From the NCBI RefSeq assembly GCF_004027225.2, contig NC_044282.2, forward strand, positions 59,327,225-59,391,224: a DNA stretch of 64,000 bases, read 5' to 3'. A program made the position numbers and the translations under genes. The stretch comes from Strigops habroptila. Taxonomy: Eukaryota > Chordata > Aves > Psittaciformes > Psittacidae. Positions 28,851-42,100 of this stretch are shown one piece after another; within the stretch, counting starts at the first letter, position 1; each line of letters opens with the position of its first letter. The notes under the pieces were generated by a model that did not search any database, had not been told where the DNA came from, and worked only from the letters and a program-made list of their open reading frames with translations.

Positions 28851-29785
28851 GGGCTTTTCAGACACGCACAATTCAAAAAGGATTCTGAAAACAGAGACAG
28901 AGGTAGAAACAAACACTCACCAGAACTCAAACCTTTCAATTTATTAAAAAGCAGACAGCTGTGATTTGGTTACTCTGGAGGTATCTGGAGGAGGAGGCAG
29001 AGTCAATGCCCAGAAACTTGCTAATGTAACAGTGCAGGAAAGAACAAGAAACTCTCATGGAAATCTAGAGAGAGAGGCTGATAAGAGAAAGCAGATAAGT
29101 ACTTGTGACAGCAAAACCAGGGATAGCACCCAAAATCTAGACACACATTCAGGTAGCATTAAATGTGTCCAGCTCTCATATCTTCAAGGCCAGTCGGTTT
29201 TCTAGAATTTTAGCCAAAAAGAAAGGTCAATGCTGAGGTATCAAAGTGTACAGCAGTGGTCCATATTATGCAGGAGATTGAAGTATAAGATTAAACAGGT
29301 TTTTCTGGCCTTATATTTTAAAACTATATGAATCAAGGTTTAGACCTACAAGTTAGTGAAGGCAGCAACATATCTTTAAATAATGCATCTCTGGTGCTAC
29401 GTCAATTTATAAGCATTCAGATTTAATTGTTTTGAATATAAAAATTGTTATAATCTGAACTTCTTTAGAAACTTTGGCTTTACCCAATACTCTATAGTTC
29501 CAAGGTAGACTTCCAGGAACTCTGCTCCTGGTTTAAAGAATCATGGACATCTCTGAAGTACAGGGACTCATGAGCACCAACAGAATAACAGGGTAATTCA
29601 CATTCAGGAGTCCAGCTAGTATTTGGGCATAGCTTTGTCATGGAAACTTTATAAAGTGTGTCAGTATGGTTAGTCATATTTCAGTCAATGGAGAACTTAC
29701 TTTCCATCTTAATAAGCATATCAAGTGGTTAAATTGATTTCTAACACTTAAATCTTTATCTTCTGATGCTGCATCTGATACTTAC

Positions 29786-30788
29786 CTGTTGTGAGCTTCT
29801 GCTGGAAACAGTAAGGCAGGCTGAGTCACCATTAAGGTATCAACTGGCAAGCCAAGGCCTCTCTGAAGGTCTCCAGTCTGATGAGTGTTGATAATTGTTC
29901 TGGCCAAACTCTTTAAGCTGTCACTGGTCAACTCATTTCTTGGATGGCTTGGTGGATCACCAAGTTCAATGATCAGCACTCTTGATGGACTAGACACATC
30001 AGATGTCTGCAGAGCTTGGGTGCTCACTGGTCCTCTTCCCATTTTCTGTGAGCCATACCTGCTATGAAGGGCTGTGCAAAATGCCATGTTAGGGCAATGG
30101 TATTTCTTTTTGCTAACATTAGCCGAGATTACCTTCAACATGCTTTCACCTCCAAGCAAATGATGGACTACTCTGACTTGGTAGTGACCAACCTTCAAGA
30201 AATCAGCTAATCGATGTATTATGCTTGACTCACCCTCTTCCCCAGCAGCCTCGGTTATGGTGAAAGCCACAAGAAGGGAAAGGCCAGCAACTATTTCTAC
30301 AGGTTCCTTCTCATGGAGCAGGACATAGAGAAGATTGTCCTCAAAGCTAAAGTAATTGGCTCCTGCCTCTTCACTCAGTGAAAAAGAAGATGGGGTTGGA
30401 GAGACATATTTCCCTTTAATGAAAACACGAAGGCTGAGTGGTTCATTGTAGAATATAGCTAGAGGCAGTCTGTTTGCATTTTGGCCACTCAGGAGGTAGA
30501 GTCTGAAAGTCAGAGGTTCTAGGTTTGGGAAGCAAACTGTAGTGAGTTTGGTGGATGGCAACACAGAAAAGAAAGTAGAACGATGCTCTGTAGGATAACA
30601 TGTATGTGAAGTCACATCACTGAAGGTATCCATAAAGTTGCCAGTCACTGCTATCACTGGAAACATGCTCTGGCTGACCATACTGGGGTCCAGGTTTTCT
30701 AGGATGACAAGTGCGTGATCTGCGTGTTTGCAGAAGTAGCCTTGTGCTGAGGGTTTGAAGATGCACTTACTGTCATCTCTGTAAATTC
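29786..30788 (-). CDS. PKHD1: PKHD1 large exon (human exon 61 equivalent), ectodomain
   Basis: This 1003-nt exon is open throughout. The acceptor is CTCTTCCAG|GAATTTAC and the donor is AACAG|GTAAGTAT. It encodes 333 complete residues with split codons at both ends (Gly before, Arg after). The protein starts IYRDDSKCIFKPSAQGYFC and contains Cys-bearing beta-strand segments, a hydrophobic strand (VEIVAGLSLLVAFTI), an N-glycosylation sequon NVS just before a KKK cluster near exon residue 226, and an amphipathic helix followed by a GLPVDTLMVTQPA strand at the C-terminal end. PKHD1 is known for one unusually large exon in this position, and proteolytic shedding of the fibrocystin ectodomain at a basic site has been described. 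Whether the KKK cluster is that site here is inference. The lack of stops across 1 kb excludes a pseudogene in this part. Confidence 0.96.
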
Positions 30789-31080
30789 CTGGAAGAGAAT
30801 AGAGGGAGATGAGGAAACAAAAAATAATTATTATTTTTTTCAGACATCATCTCAATATCTTGTGTTATGACTGCTTATTTTCCTATTCACTGCTCAAGTC
30901 ACTTTCGTTGGTGCTCAAGTGTATAGTTGTAAGTGAAACCTGGACACTAAGAGACATTAAATAAGTAGAAACCTCATCTACCTCAAGATTGTCTTAAACT
31001 GAAAATAGTTGAAGATTGCTAACAAGAGACAGAGAAGCATCATGCACACTTAACTTGTTCTTTCTAGATATCAAATTATG

Positions 31081-31152
31081 GCCACTGGTGAAAGAGCAGG
31101 CATGCTAGATGGACCTTTGGTCTGACCCAGCACTATGTCCCTGTTATGCCCT
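31081..31152 (+). mobile_element. Old CR1/L3-like LINE 3' end
   Basis: GCTAGATGGACCTTTGGTCT followed by GACCCAGCACTATG is a short piece resembling the 3' end common to old amniote L3/CR1 elements. It is too short to classify further. Confidence 0.5.
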
Positions 31153-32749
31153 TGTGTCTTCTACATTCTCCTGGTTCTAAGCCTATACCAGGATAACAAA
31201 TCAGGGCATGACTGTAATTCTTTGGAAAAATAATTTAACTCTACATGAAACCATCTCATCCCACTCACAACGATTGTATCTATCTCTAACAAAAAAACTA
31301 GACAGGACCACAACATCATTAATCTACTGCAGCAGTGAACCACCTCACCAAGTTTTAAAGCTAGAAGAAAGCATCAGATTAAGACATCTACAAACTGTGG
31401 AAACCCTTACTTGAGCTCCAAGTGTCTAGGTTCTCATTGTGGTCAGTGGAGATCTGACCCAGGCAGGTATGTAGTATTGCGTGGGATGCCCTGAAATAGG
31501 ATCCTGTCACTTACACACATATACACAATGATGTCACGGACTTCTTTGGGTAGCTACATCTTTAGGTATAACACATCATTCACGGGAGTACAAAAGCCAC
31601 TTTAGATAACACTTTAAGTATTATTTCACTGAATATAACAGGAGCTATGACACTTCCATGTGTGTGAGAATTTGATGCCAAATGTCATCCCAAATGTCTG
31701 TTGTAACAAGTCAAGAGGATCCTTTTCTGGAACGCTCTGTACAGAAGACATGTAATCCATACAGTCTTCTGAGTTAGGGTATGCTCCCTCTGACGAAATA
31801 TAGGCTTTAAGATGAGAGAAACTGGGCCTTGGGCTGTAAGGATGAGATCATCAATGATTATAAAGAGAGAATAAAAGTAAATGAGTTCAAATATGGGCAC
31901 CAAACCCATAAACATTTCTGCCTGGAGCACCTTAGGGAAAGATGTGGATTTCTGTTTTTCCTTTCTCTTTTCAAAATAAAATCAAAGGAGGAATTTGCTG
32001 CTGTTGCCAGCCATAATCATTCCCTCACCTAACCTGATTCTTCCCTAGCTATCTGTGCTCACAAACATGTTAGGTAAAGCATGGCCAATGTCTAATCTAA
32101 CTCTGTGTGCCTCATTCAGCAGCTTTGGGGATGTCAGAAGTGCCTGGCACTAATGATAAAAAGAAAGGGACAGCAACATCGGTGAGAGTCACAAACTCTT
32201 GGATGAATAAAAGGGTGTTCCCCTTTTCAAGGAAATGTGAAACTCACTGCTAGAAGAAAATAACAGACTCCTGGGAAAGAACTATGAGAAATCATTGTGG
32301 GCTCTGCTTATAGTTACATCTTGATGCCTGGATTCTGTGGACATTTAATCTATTATTTCAAGGGGATTCCTCATATGCAGACCATGGTCTGTGAGCATTT
32401 CCCAGCATAAGCCCTCGCTCTGCAAGTCACAGAGGAAAACAATGAAATTAGATAAATGTCAAGCTCTGTTCAGGGAGGATGTCCAAGTGAGATAGGATCT
32501 GTGCAAAAGCCCCTATTTTTAGACACTAGCTTAACATTTTCTTTCCATTTTTCTTGCCTTTCCTTTTTATTTTTGCTTTATCAGTGCAAGTATTTTGCTG
32601 TCAGCATTTGCTAGGGGAAAGGGAGAGGGAGAGAGGGAACTCCATTGGGAAACAGAAGGGGAAATGCTGCACTTGGAGATGTTCAGTGTTGTCCTGGGGC
32701 ACTGGGAGGATGCACCCTGCAGCAGGCAGCCAGCCCACAAAGGCTAACA

Positions 32750-33440
32750 GATCTCATTGTCTGCTCCCCCAGAAACACCCCATAGGCCCCCCGGGTGACA
32801 TTTTCCTTGTCTACAAATGGGATTTGCTGATATTTTGTGATTTCTCAGGACTTTTTGTCCTGCCTGTCTTGCAAAGTGGGTTTGTTTGGTTTCCTGTGCA
32901 CACATACATGTGCACGCCCATACACACACACTCATCGTTGCTTGTCTCCTTCCAAATGGCCTTATCTGCCAGTCACAATTTCTGCAGCCTGCAATTTCGA
33001 TCACTTTTAAATGAAAGCCATGCTGGCCTTAGTAATCATAATGTCATTTACAATTTACCACAAAACACGTTTATTCAGTTAGTAGCACATTGGAGAAAGA
33101 GAACTCCATATGAACTCGCCACTGAAGCCCTAATCTGATTATTTCCTCATGAAAATCCAAGCAGGGGTGCTTGTAAGAGGGGTCTGAGAATAGAAGGAAA
33201 AAGTGAGTGCTGGGCACAGCTGACTCTCATAATCAATGCGAATAGATAAGTGACGTGGCATGTCAGGGCCAGCAGCTAATCTGCCCCAGGGCTTTCCTCT
33301 AAAAAAGGCCAGAGTGGACAGGACTTAATAAATACTGAGTGACCACTGAATATTGAGCTGACACGTGCTATTTACATTGGCAATGAACAATAACAGTGAT
33401 AAATTCCAGAAGCACCCCACTGCAATGGGTGAAATTGAAT
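32750..33440. promoter_or_regulatory. Candidate conserved noncoding element
   Basis: Unique sequence with motif-dense stretches such as TTAGTAATCATAATGTCATT and CATAATCAATGCGAATAGAT, and an intact GTGACGTGGCA site (CRE/ATF-like). It lies inside the intron between exon 60 and 61 equivalents. Inference only. Confidence 0.3.
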
Positions 33441-33889
33441 TAAACAGGTTATATTTGTGTGCATTTGCACACACATGTGCATGAAACAGACAAAAAAATG
33501 AGGAAAAAAAAGAAGCGTACATGTGTAAGTCAACCAGACACCCTACAGATAGGTGGGAAAGACAGAGAAGATGTTCATATCTGTAGCAATGAATATCACC
33601 TGAGCAGAGGAAGAGGGCATGTGTGCGTTGGATACATGCAAGTGTGCCATGTATGTGTGTTCTGCTCGGTGCAAGAAACAGAGAGAAATAATATGTGGAG
33701 AGTGTGTGTGTTCACCCTCCACAGCTGTTTGCTCCACCTCAGAGAGCATACTTTGCTTTCTGCAGATTCCCATATCACCAAGTCAAGTTTATTATTTAAT
33801 TATATACATGCATGCACACATAGACACACAAACATATATATCTATATGAGATTTTAGCACTCAGGTTGCTTCTAGGGCGCCTGACAAAT

Positions 33890-34680
33890 ATTAACTTTGT
33901 GTCAATATTTGTCCTTCCTGTCGTGAAATGAGGATTTTCCACCTCATTTCACATTTGAAAAGAAAAATGCGCCGAGGAGGTCCTCTTTGCTTAGGAAAAA
34001 ATTCCACCAACAACAGCAGCATCTCATATCCTTTATTTAGAAAAATGGAGCAGGAGAGAAGGAGGGAAGAGTATTTTTAAAATAGATGTTTTGACTTAAA
34101 GGCACATAGAGTCTTTTGCAAGTTTTCTGCCTTTTTCCTAGTTCCCTGATGCCAAATAAATAAAAAAAAAAAAAAAAAAAAAATTCTACATTTAAAATTG
34201 AATGAAATACATCAACATTAACGATTTTCCCCTTCAGGTTAACACCACCATTTGTTTCAATAATTTTTACCCATTTCGTGACAGATTTCACAATTCATGG
34301 TACAAGGAAAAATATAGTCTTTTTTTGACAAAAACAAAAGACAATGTCAGTTTTTTATCAAAATAAAATAAATCTCCTGCAATTTTCTTTCCATTCGATT
34401 GGATTTGTTGCTCAGTTATTTCTAATTTAACTACAATTATAGTTACAAAAATATAAAAGCAAGTAGGGGAGGAAGGGGGAGGGGAGAGATAAATGGGACA
34501 CTGTTTGGAAATTGCAATTTATTGGCCTTGGGCTGGCCAGCACATATCTTTGCTGAGGGGGAAATATTCATCAGCATTAACTGTTCCTTTTGACCTGCTG
34601 ACATTCAAATGTGGGGGGGGAGAGGGGGAGAAGGCCCAGCAAGGACCTTATAAATCTAGCAAAGGTAAATTATTCTGAGG
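33890..34680. promoter_or_regulatory. Candidate conserved noncoding element
   Basis: Unique sequence with inverted motifs (TGAAATGAGGATTTTCCACC followed by TCATTTCA) and CpG-containing GCGCCGAGGAGG. After a poly-A run it continues with TGCAATTTATTGGCCTTGGG. Inference only. Confidence 0.28.
34159..34182 (+). repeat. Poly-A run
   Basis: A run of more than twenty A residues after AAATAAATAA. No retrocopy body was recognised upstream. Confidence 0.8.
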
Positions 34681-37445
34681 TCAGTTGCTTTTTTCTATAC
34701 ACAAGGTTTTATATTTCTTGAGTTAAGATTTTCAGCCCTCATTCTCCTGTTTAATGCCTGGCATAGGGTCCTCATGCCAACACACTTGTCCTTTTGAAAG
34801 CAATGGCTCTGCAGGTGCTGATGGTGTAAACCTTTATGTAGGTAAGTGAAAAGAAGCTCATCAGCTTCAGCAGACGCAGAAACAAGGCAAGCCCCATTGT
34901 TTTTAGAAATCCCACTGACTATAAATTAGGGATATCACTCAACTGAGTTTATCACTGTTCCCCTAGGCGGAAAAACACACAGGTATGCAATGTCAAGTCA
35001 TTTATTTATGTCAGGTTTCTTGCAAGGTATGTGTTGGGAACATGCATAGGAATGCATGGTGGCATGTGTGCTTGCTCATGTATTTGTGTATGTATGTGCT
35101 GGTTTTCTACATAGTAGCTGGTATGGGGCTATGTTTTGGATTTGTGCTGGAAACAGTGTTGATAACACGGGCATGTTTTACCTATTGCTGAGCAGTGCTT
35201 ACGCAGATTCAAGGCCTTTTCTGCTCCTCACACCACCACACCAGTGAGTAGTCTGGGGGTACACAAGGAGGTGGAAGGAGACACAGCCGGGACAGATGAC
35301 CCCAACTGACCAAAGGGATATTCCATAACATATGTCATCATGCCCAGATTATAAAGCTGAGGGAAGGAGGAGGAAGTGGGGATGGTGTTTGTTTTCCCAA
35401 GTAATAGTTACATGTGCAGGAGCCCTGCTCTCCTGGAAACAGAGGAATACCTGCCTGATGGGAAGTGGTTGAATGAATTCCTTGGTTTGCTTTGCTTGTG
35501 CATTCAGCTTTTGCTTTACCTGTTAAACTGTCTTTACCTCAACTCATGAGTTTTCTCACTTTCACCTTTCAGATTCCCCCATCCCACTGGGGCAGGGAAT
35601 GAGCAAGAAGCTGTGTGGGGCTGAGTTGCCAGTTGGGGTTAAACCACAACAACATACATGTGTGAGGTACACACACATAAATATATACTCATAGCAAGGA
35701 CCATGTAAACAAAAATTGAATGATTGCTTTAGGCTGTTAATTCTTTCTTTTAAAGAAAAAGATTTTAGAAGGAAATGCGTCTCATAACATCACACTGTGT
35801 GGGGTTTTATGCTCTCCTGTTTATCATTCCTTCATAAAAAACTTTGAACCCTCTGGCCAATTTCAGTCACATTTGTGGACTCGAAGATACTATGTTCCTA
35901 CAAGTTTTGTAAAAGTAGTTGCCCGAGTAAAAAAGCAACAATTAGTGCTTGCACTGAAAGAGTGTAGCATAAGCTCACTCCTACTATGCATCACAGGATC
36001 TGCATATATGCTTTCACATACAAATCCATAGATAAACAGGTGTAGCACATGAAATATTAGTTCTTGCATTCACTGTTTACTGCATTAATATAGCCACATG
36101 CATTGATATAGCCGCAGACATTGCTAATATTTATTCACTGTGAAATCAAGCATTATTTGCATCTTTCATATGGTTATATATTTTTATGCTAGCAACAACC
36201 CTTCAGAGCTCTCCCATGCCTAAGAATTAAGGCACGTCTTACAGATGGTAGTATATTTTTCCAAGTTAGCAACAAAAATTGCAGATTCCTAGGTCCCAGA
36301 CACTATAGTAATTACTCATTCTTGACCTTAATGAATAAGTGCACAAGTAAAGTCACAACAAGAGAGACCAGAAGCTCTCTGAGGCCAGAATGCTCTCCAA
36401 CAATGATCAAAGAGTCATCTAGAAAGAACATAGGGACACAGAATACATATAGCAGTGTTCGCCCAAAATCCTTCTCAAGCTTTCAGTGATTTGCAGGTCA
36501 GGAACCTCTTGAGTCAGAGACATCATCTTTGGTCTTTGCATTTGAGAGAAAATATCAAGCCTGTCACACAAAACTGCAAAAAACTAGGGAGGAGAATAAC
36601 CTAACGAGGACAATATACCTTGAGCACTCTCAGAGGAGGTGGGTCAGTAAATCTGAAGTGCCCTTTAGTGACTTTGCCCAGCCCAGGCCTTGTATCATGG
36701 TTCAATTAAGGGATGTTACTTTAGTCAAACTGATACCCAGGGCTCACCATAAAGCGGCAGAGTCTTTCCTGACACAGTTCTAGTTACCGTCTCTCTGGCC
36801 AAGGAATGATAAAACCGTCACTGCCACTCAAAAGCAGAACAGCAATTTTATCAGATGCCAGACCTAAAAACGAATGTGGCCATGCCATGTACTGCTTTGA
36901 GCTGTGGATATAATGAGTTTTAAACGGGAAGTCCCGGACACAATAAATCTGTGCCATATGTGACTATTTCCTGTGTCAGTTCCTTTCTCATAACCAGTGG
37001 AGGCTTCGCCCTCCCCCTAACTTTCCCTTTCATGACCCCACACCAGGGCTCTGAAATCTTTCAGGGTTGCTTATGGGCCCCAGGCCTTTCCACAGTGGTT
37101 GCATAAATAAATGAGTTTGACAGCAAACATCACAACGGTTAGCAGTAATGTGTGCTCCACACAAGCGCTTGTGCTACTTACTAGAGAGAAGGGGGAGGAA
37201 AGAGCTTGTTTTGTTACCACAAACAAAAGTATGTTCTCTGACAAGTGGTGAAAGAATTAGTCAAATAAACTTGAACTCTATTAGGACTATCGCTGCCAGA
37301 TTTTGTTATGGACGGGAAGGTTCTCAGCTTCTTTCCCTCCTTTGCCTGCAGTCACTGCAAAGACAAATCATCCTTTTCTTCTGCAAAAATAAAGTCAAGG
37401 GATAAAATGAACTGCCCCAGAATAAAATTTGTAAGGAACTCCACT

Positions 37446-37476
37446 TTACTATTACTATTACTATTATTATTATCAT
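37446..37476 (+). repeat. (CTATTA)n/(TTA)n microsatellite
   Basis: Three CTATTA units followed by CTATTATTATTATCA. Confidence 0.85.
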
Positions 37477-38296
37477 TTCTTCCCAGTGAGAACAGTTCTT
37501 TGGTCCTGGGAACAGACTAGCAAAGAGACCAAACAATTTTCCACCAGAAGTGGGCCAGAAGGAAAATACCAAATACCTGCAGATTTTGGAAATATTCGTG
37601 TTAGAAATAAGCTTAAAAATGACAAATATTTTTAGAAGACATAGGTGAAGGAGCGAAAGAACAAAGTTCAGTGTTTGCCCAAAATTGTTTTTTCTTTCTT
37701 TGTTCATTAACAAATCAAATATTTTGACTAAATAACAAAATTTTATTAAGCTTTCAGTTTTACCCGCGAAATTATAGTATTTTTGAACAACGATTTTTTT
37801 CTGTAAAACTATTTTGTTGAAAAGCCCTTTTTTCCCCCCAAATTTACCATTTAAACAAACATATTTGAATTATCACAAGTTTAGCCCAGAAAGACTTCAG
37901 TCTTTCACATTAATATATGTTTCAGCTAGTATATTAAAGGGTATAATTAGTTTATAGAAGTTTGATAAAAATTATTAGAAAGGAAGGTTGGATTCTCACG
38001 TTCAATACAGAGAGAACAAAACAAACAAAAAAAAAGATATTAATATTTTAACCAGGAAGATTTAGGTTAGAAATTAGGAAAACAACTTTCCAGGAAAAAA
38101 GAAAAGTAAATAGCAAAGCCAGTTAGGAACCTGGTAGAATTAACATAACTGAAGGGTTTTTCTAGCAGATTACGTTAATTTATTTTGGATACATTCTAAT
38201 TATAGATATCACTTTGGAGCAAATGTATGGGGGAGGTGACCTCTTGAGCTCTCTGCCCAACTGCCCAATGCCTCCAATATCATTTCATCAGCAGTC

Positions 38297-38350
38297 CTTT
38301 CTCTCTCTCTCTTTCTCTCTTTTTCTTTCCTTTCTCTTTCTTTCCTTCCC
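38297..38350 (+). repeat. CT-rich low-complexity tract
   Basis: TTTCTCTCTCTCTCTTTCTC and further TTCC/TTTC units, ending in a CCTTCCCAG that looks like a plus-strand splice acceptor. Confidence 0.85.
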
Positions 38351-39087
38351 AGGAAGTTCTAAAAAATATTGAAATCTTATTTGAACCTGCCTTGGCTGAA
38401 TGCACAGTCCTAGAGCCGGTGCTCATGACAGAAAGGTTTGCAAGCACAAGATTCCCTGTGACATTATTAGGGTGATTTTCAGCAATATTAGTCCTGTACG
38501 GGCTATGGAGTTGAATCTTTAAGCAGAAGGATTTCATTACAGGTACAGACAGCTATATTATGCCATGACATATTTATGACAATGAACAGTAATGGGAGGC
38601 AAGTATTTTAAGCCTTAGAAGTCAAAATTAATCTGAAAGCATAGCGCAGAATCTGAATACCTATGAAAACATATTGAAGAGCTAAAATTTGAGATACAAA
38701 GGCTACAGTCATTATCTGAGCAGATAGAATGGGATTCATCGCATTAGTTTTAGCTGCTTAAATGTTAAGCATCTAGTCTAAGCTAATTGTCTAGTCTAAG
38801 CTGTTCATCTAGACAATAATCATTAGAGAGAGAAAGGAGAGACTTTTAGAGGGCCATTCATTCCCGCATTTCCTTGCATAGATTTTATCACTTCTGGAGG
38901 TATCTGTCTCTAGTGGCTATATGGGAAACCTGGACAGCTAATTTGGATGGAAGGCCTGTATTTAGACAGCTGAAGTTAGATGAAATGACCCCAACTCCTA
39001 ATGATGTAGCTAATGAGGATGCAGCACAGCTAGGGTAATAGGTGCTCCTATTCTGAAATAAGTGGGAAATGGCAGTTCCGTACTCAC

Positions 39088-39166
39088 CTTTAAAGTAACC
39101 GTCTTGTCCAGTTGTGAAGAAGGGGAAAGACCAAAAGAAGGAAGGTGAAGCTACTACCATGTTAAT
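39088..39166 (-). CDS. PKHD1: PKHD1 exon (human exon 60 equivalent), ectodomain
   Basis: This 79-nt exon encodes 26 residues plus the first base of a glycine codon. The acceptor has a pyrimidine-rich tract ending in TTTTTTAG and the donor is AAAG|GTGAGTA, close to consensus. It starts in phase 0 and ends in phase 1, which is what the next exon needs: G plus GA restores Gly before IYRDDSKC. The peptide (INMVVASPSFFW..., ending DGYFK) looks like an extracellular beta-rich segment. I infer the exon from splice quality and phase. It is short, so this call is weaker than the 1-kb exon downstream. It is the most 5' exon I can place, and the exon before it must end in phase 0. Confidence 0.75.
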
Positions 39167-42100
39167 CTAAAAAATAAGAAAATCCCCCTATCCCTGACAG
39201 AGATGTAAAAAGGCCGCAAATTTTTTTATTAGAAAGACCGCATTCCACGTTTGGCTTTTGTAGCTATGATGGCTAAGTCCCTCCATCCAGATATTCCCAG
39301 CTGTGCCTGGTGCAGTCACCCTGCAGACCACAGCTGTCTGCTCCTGAGCAGCAGAGCTCAGATAGGAAACAGAGGGTACACTGAGCAGAATGCCTTGGAA
39401 AGCACGGAAATAAGGAATTTATTGCAAAAGAGACATCTGAGCAAACACAATGAGAGCCTAAACCCCTAATTTTTAACCTCTGGAACCAACATAGGTGCGG
39501 GGATGGAAGGAGGCTGATTTCAAATACCACTTATAAGAAAATGTGTCTGTAGGCATAGTCCTAAAATACCACACTTACATCAGTCTTAAGGAAAAACAGG
39601 TCAGAAGAGATTTCAATACGTCATTTATTCCAACCTGTTGCTTAGAGAAAAGCTAACTACAAAGTTAGATCAAGGTTCTGAGGGTTTTATAAAATATCAT
39701 AGTATATCTACACTTTAGGTTTCTATATGATTGCTATAACAAAACTCCCAGTTTAGAGTACATCTAGAGAAGCTGCCAGGGTTGAAAATTACTTGAAGAT
39801 CTGTGATCCTAATGATACTTCCATACATAACTTCACACACTTGCAAGATGATTTGAAGAAGCTTTGAGGTTTACTTTTGCAAATAGTTATACTAGTGCAT
39901 TTGTTTTAAGTAGTCCAAGGCCTGTTTCATTGTCCCATCAAAGTCTTATGGACAACTCCAACAGAAAAAGAGTAGGTTTGGAGCTGGAGTATCACTGGTA
40001 CTTTACCAGATAGTGTTCTTCATCTTCATATAAATGTGAATGAACTCAAGAGTCACACTGATCCTGGTTGTGTGGTTTGGTGCCCACAGAGAAAAAAAAT
40101 AACTACATTGGTGGAGCATTGCAAACACCCATGCAGTCCTGACTGTCCTGCTCTAACTCCCTTTGCATTTTATTCAAGACTTATAGTGAGCTGTTTGAAA
40201 TTTCAGACAGCCCTTGGAGTCATTTTGGTCAGGGAGTATATTTAAAACTCATTGTGCCTAATGTTGTCTTTCTACAATTGAGAAGTAATCAGGAAAGACG
40301 GGAAAATAAATAGACAAGTGAGAGGCAAAATGAAATATGAAGTGGCTAGAAAGGAGTCTGCTCTCTAATGTATTTTTTCAGCTTATTATTTTAAAAGCCC
40401 AGAGCAAAAGAATAGCTTTGAAGAGTCTTTTGTTAATAGTGGAAAGGTTGTCTTTTTATTTTTCTTAACTTTTTATTTATTAACCATGCTGCACAGGGTA
40501 CTTCCATAAATGATGGTTGGGTTTCAGGTTACAGGGACTTGTTTAGTCTGAAAACATCCCATTCTGCAATGGGAAACAGAAAAGAAAAGTAACGGCCCAT
40601 CATATGGTGCTTGAAGGGACTAAAACCAAAGCCCATTTGTTCTCTGCTTTTCCCTGTAATTTCTGGTGGTTTAGCTTGCAAAGGTTTGAATGTCTCAGTT
40701 TGGATGGTTAAAATGCATTCCCAGCAGGCCACTTCCTCAGGTGGTCTATTTGATGACAGCTTGCTGCTTAGGCCAATATAAAACAGCTGATGTTTTGACC
40801 CTATCTGAGAATAAGATTATGAAGCTGCATTCCTACATGGGGATTGATGTGAAAAAAGAAAAAAAAGTTCTTGAGGGTTCATACCTCGTACTCAAGCCTT
40901 AAAACATGATAGTCAATAACAGTTTTGAGATTCCTAGTTTTGGGGTACTATGCATTTATTTTTCGTTGCCCTGACTATGTGGTTAAGCATAAAAATATTC
41001 AATTATTACAAAAATTCATTCAAAGCTGTCATGTAGGAATACATTAGCTGTGCATGGGAAAACACACAGGTGCATTAAACAGATTTGTTTTTCTGAGACT
41101 TTTTAGTGCTTTAGCACAGGGATAAAAAAGAGCACTGGAACAGAGTTAAGATAGGCAGAGCAATATAGTATTCCCAAAGGCTGCTTAGCACAGGCATTCA
41201 CGATATTAAAAGATGCCCTTCACGCATAATAGCCTATATTATCTAACTTTTATGAAGAGAATTGCTAGTATGGACAATTTGAGGTCTGTTATTTCTTTGG
41301 TATAACAAACACCATCATTGCTAGACGGATACATAAGAAGAGTACAAGCACAGTTTTTAGTTGTTTATTCAATGGCATCAAAAATACCAGAGTTTATTTC
41401 ATTAAGTAGGCATACTAATAGAAAAGCTTAGCTGACAGGCTCTCAGCAGGAACCTGTCCGAGCCTTTTGGGTGGTCTGGGCCATCAGAGGGCAACTCACA
41501 ACTCCCAGGGTGCCATGAAGAGCCAAGCCAGTTCGAAGATCCTACAAAGAGCCCATCTGGCAGGGTCTGCTCAGTTTCCACATGTCTTATCTAGGAAGCG
41601 TAAGGGACACCAGGCTGAAGCCTTGTAGGTTGTGTTTCTATCCCACTAGCATGGAAAAGCTCATTCCAAAGTCAGAGTACATTAAGTACTGAGTACTAAG
41701 TACTAAATATTAAGCACTAGGGCTAATCCAGCAGGTAGGAAATCGGTCCACTTCTAAATTTAGGTTGCCTTATCAAGACGGCTGTGTTATAGCCACTCCC
41801 CAAGAAAGCCACAGAAATTCTTTTATGTATAACTGCCCTGGGGAAGAGCTTTCAGCAGAGATCTCACTTTCTAACCCACATCTGCCCTAAAAGGCAGTAA
41901 GTTATGTCAAGCACATGATGTCGGTTGTCAAAAATTCATTCACATTTTCTTGCATATTATGTTTCCCTGAGATCCAAAAAGGTTAATAATTCTGGCTTCA
42001 CTGCAGTCAGCAACCTGAATACCCAACCAGAAGGACATGTTGTGGAAAGGATCCCCGTATCTCCAAGGACATTGAGGCGAGGAGGAATACAAGGGAATCT

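Larger units (their letters stand above)
18610..29785 (-). other. PKHD1 11-kb intron with CR1 pieces and a CpG-retaining block
   Basis: This intron separates the 1003-nt and 136-nt exons. It contains an interrupted plus-strand CR1 (19846-20300), AT-rich trinucleotide sequence (20950-21055), a candidate conserved noncoding element (23250-24070), an alternating purine-pyrimidine run (24079-24137), an A/C-rich run (27556-27640) and a minus-strand CR1 tail (28688-28850). No additional coding exon fits between, because the two flanking exons already match in phase. Confidence 0.75.
30789..39087 (-). other. PKHD1 8.3-kb intron with candidate noncoding elements
   Basis: The intron contains an old L3/CR1-like 3' end (31081-31152), candidate conserved elements at 32750-33440, 33890-34680 and 36890-37060, a poly-A run at 34159-34182, a TTA/CTA trinucleotide run at 37446-37476 and a CT-rich tract at 38297-38350. 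The 194-codon frame at 32554-33138 (+) overlaps one candidate element and shows no protein family. Confidence 0.65.

Noticed and set aside
32554..33138. 194-codon plus-strand frame as a gene
   Set aside because: No domain, no promoter or coding composition, and it mixes several simple motifs; better explained as noncoding sequence.
34159..34182. Poly-A run as the tail of a processed pseudogene
   Set aside because: No coding remnant precedes it, and no matching flanking duplication was seen.
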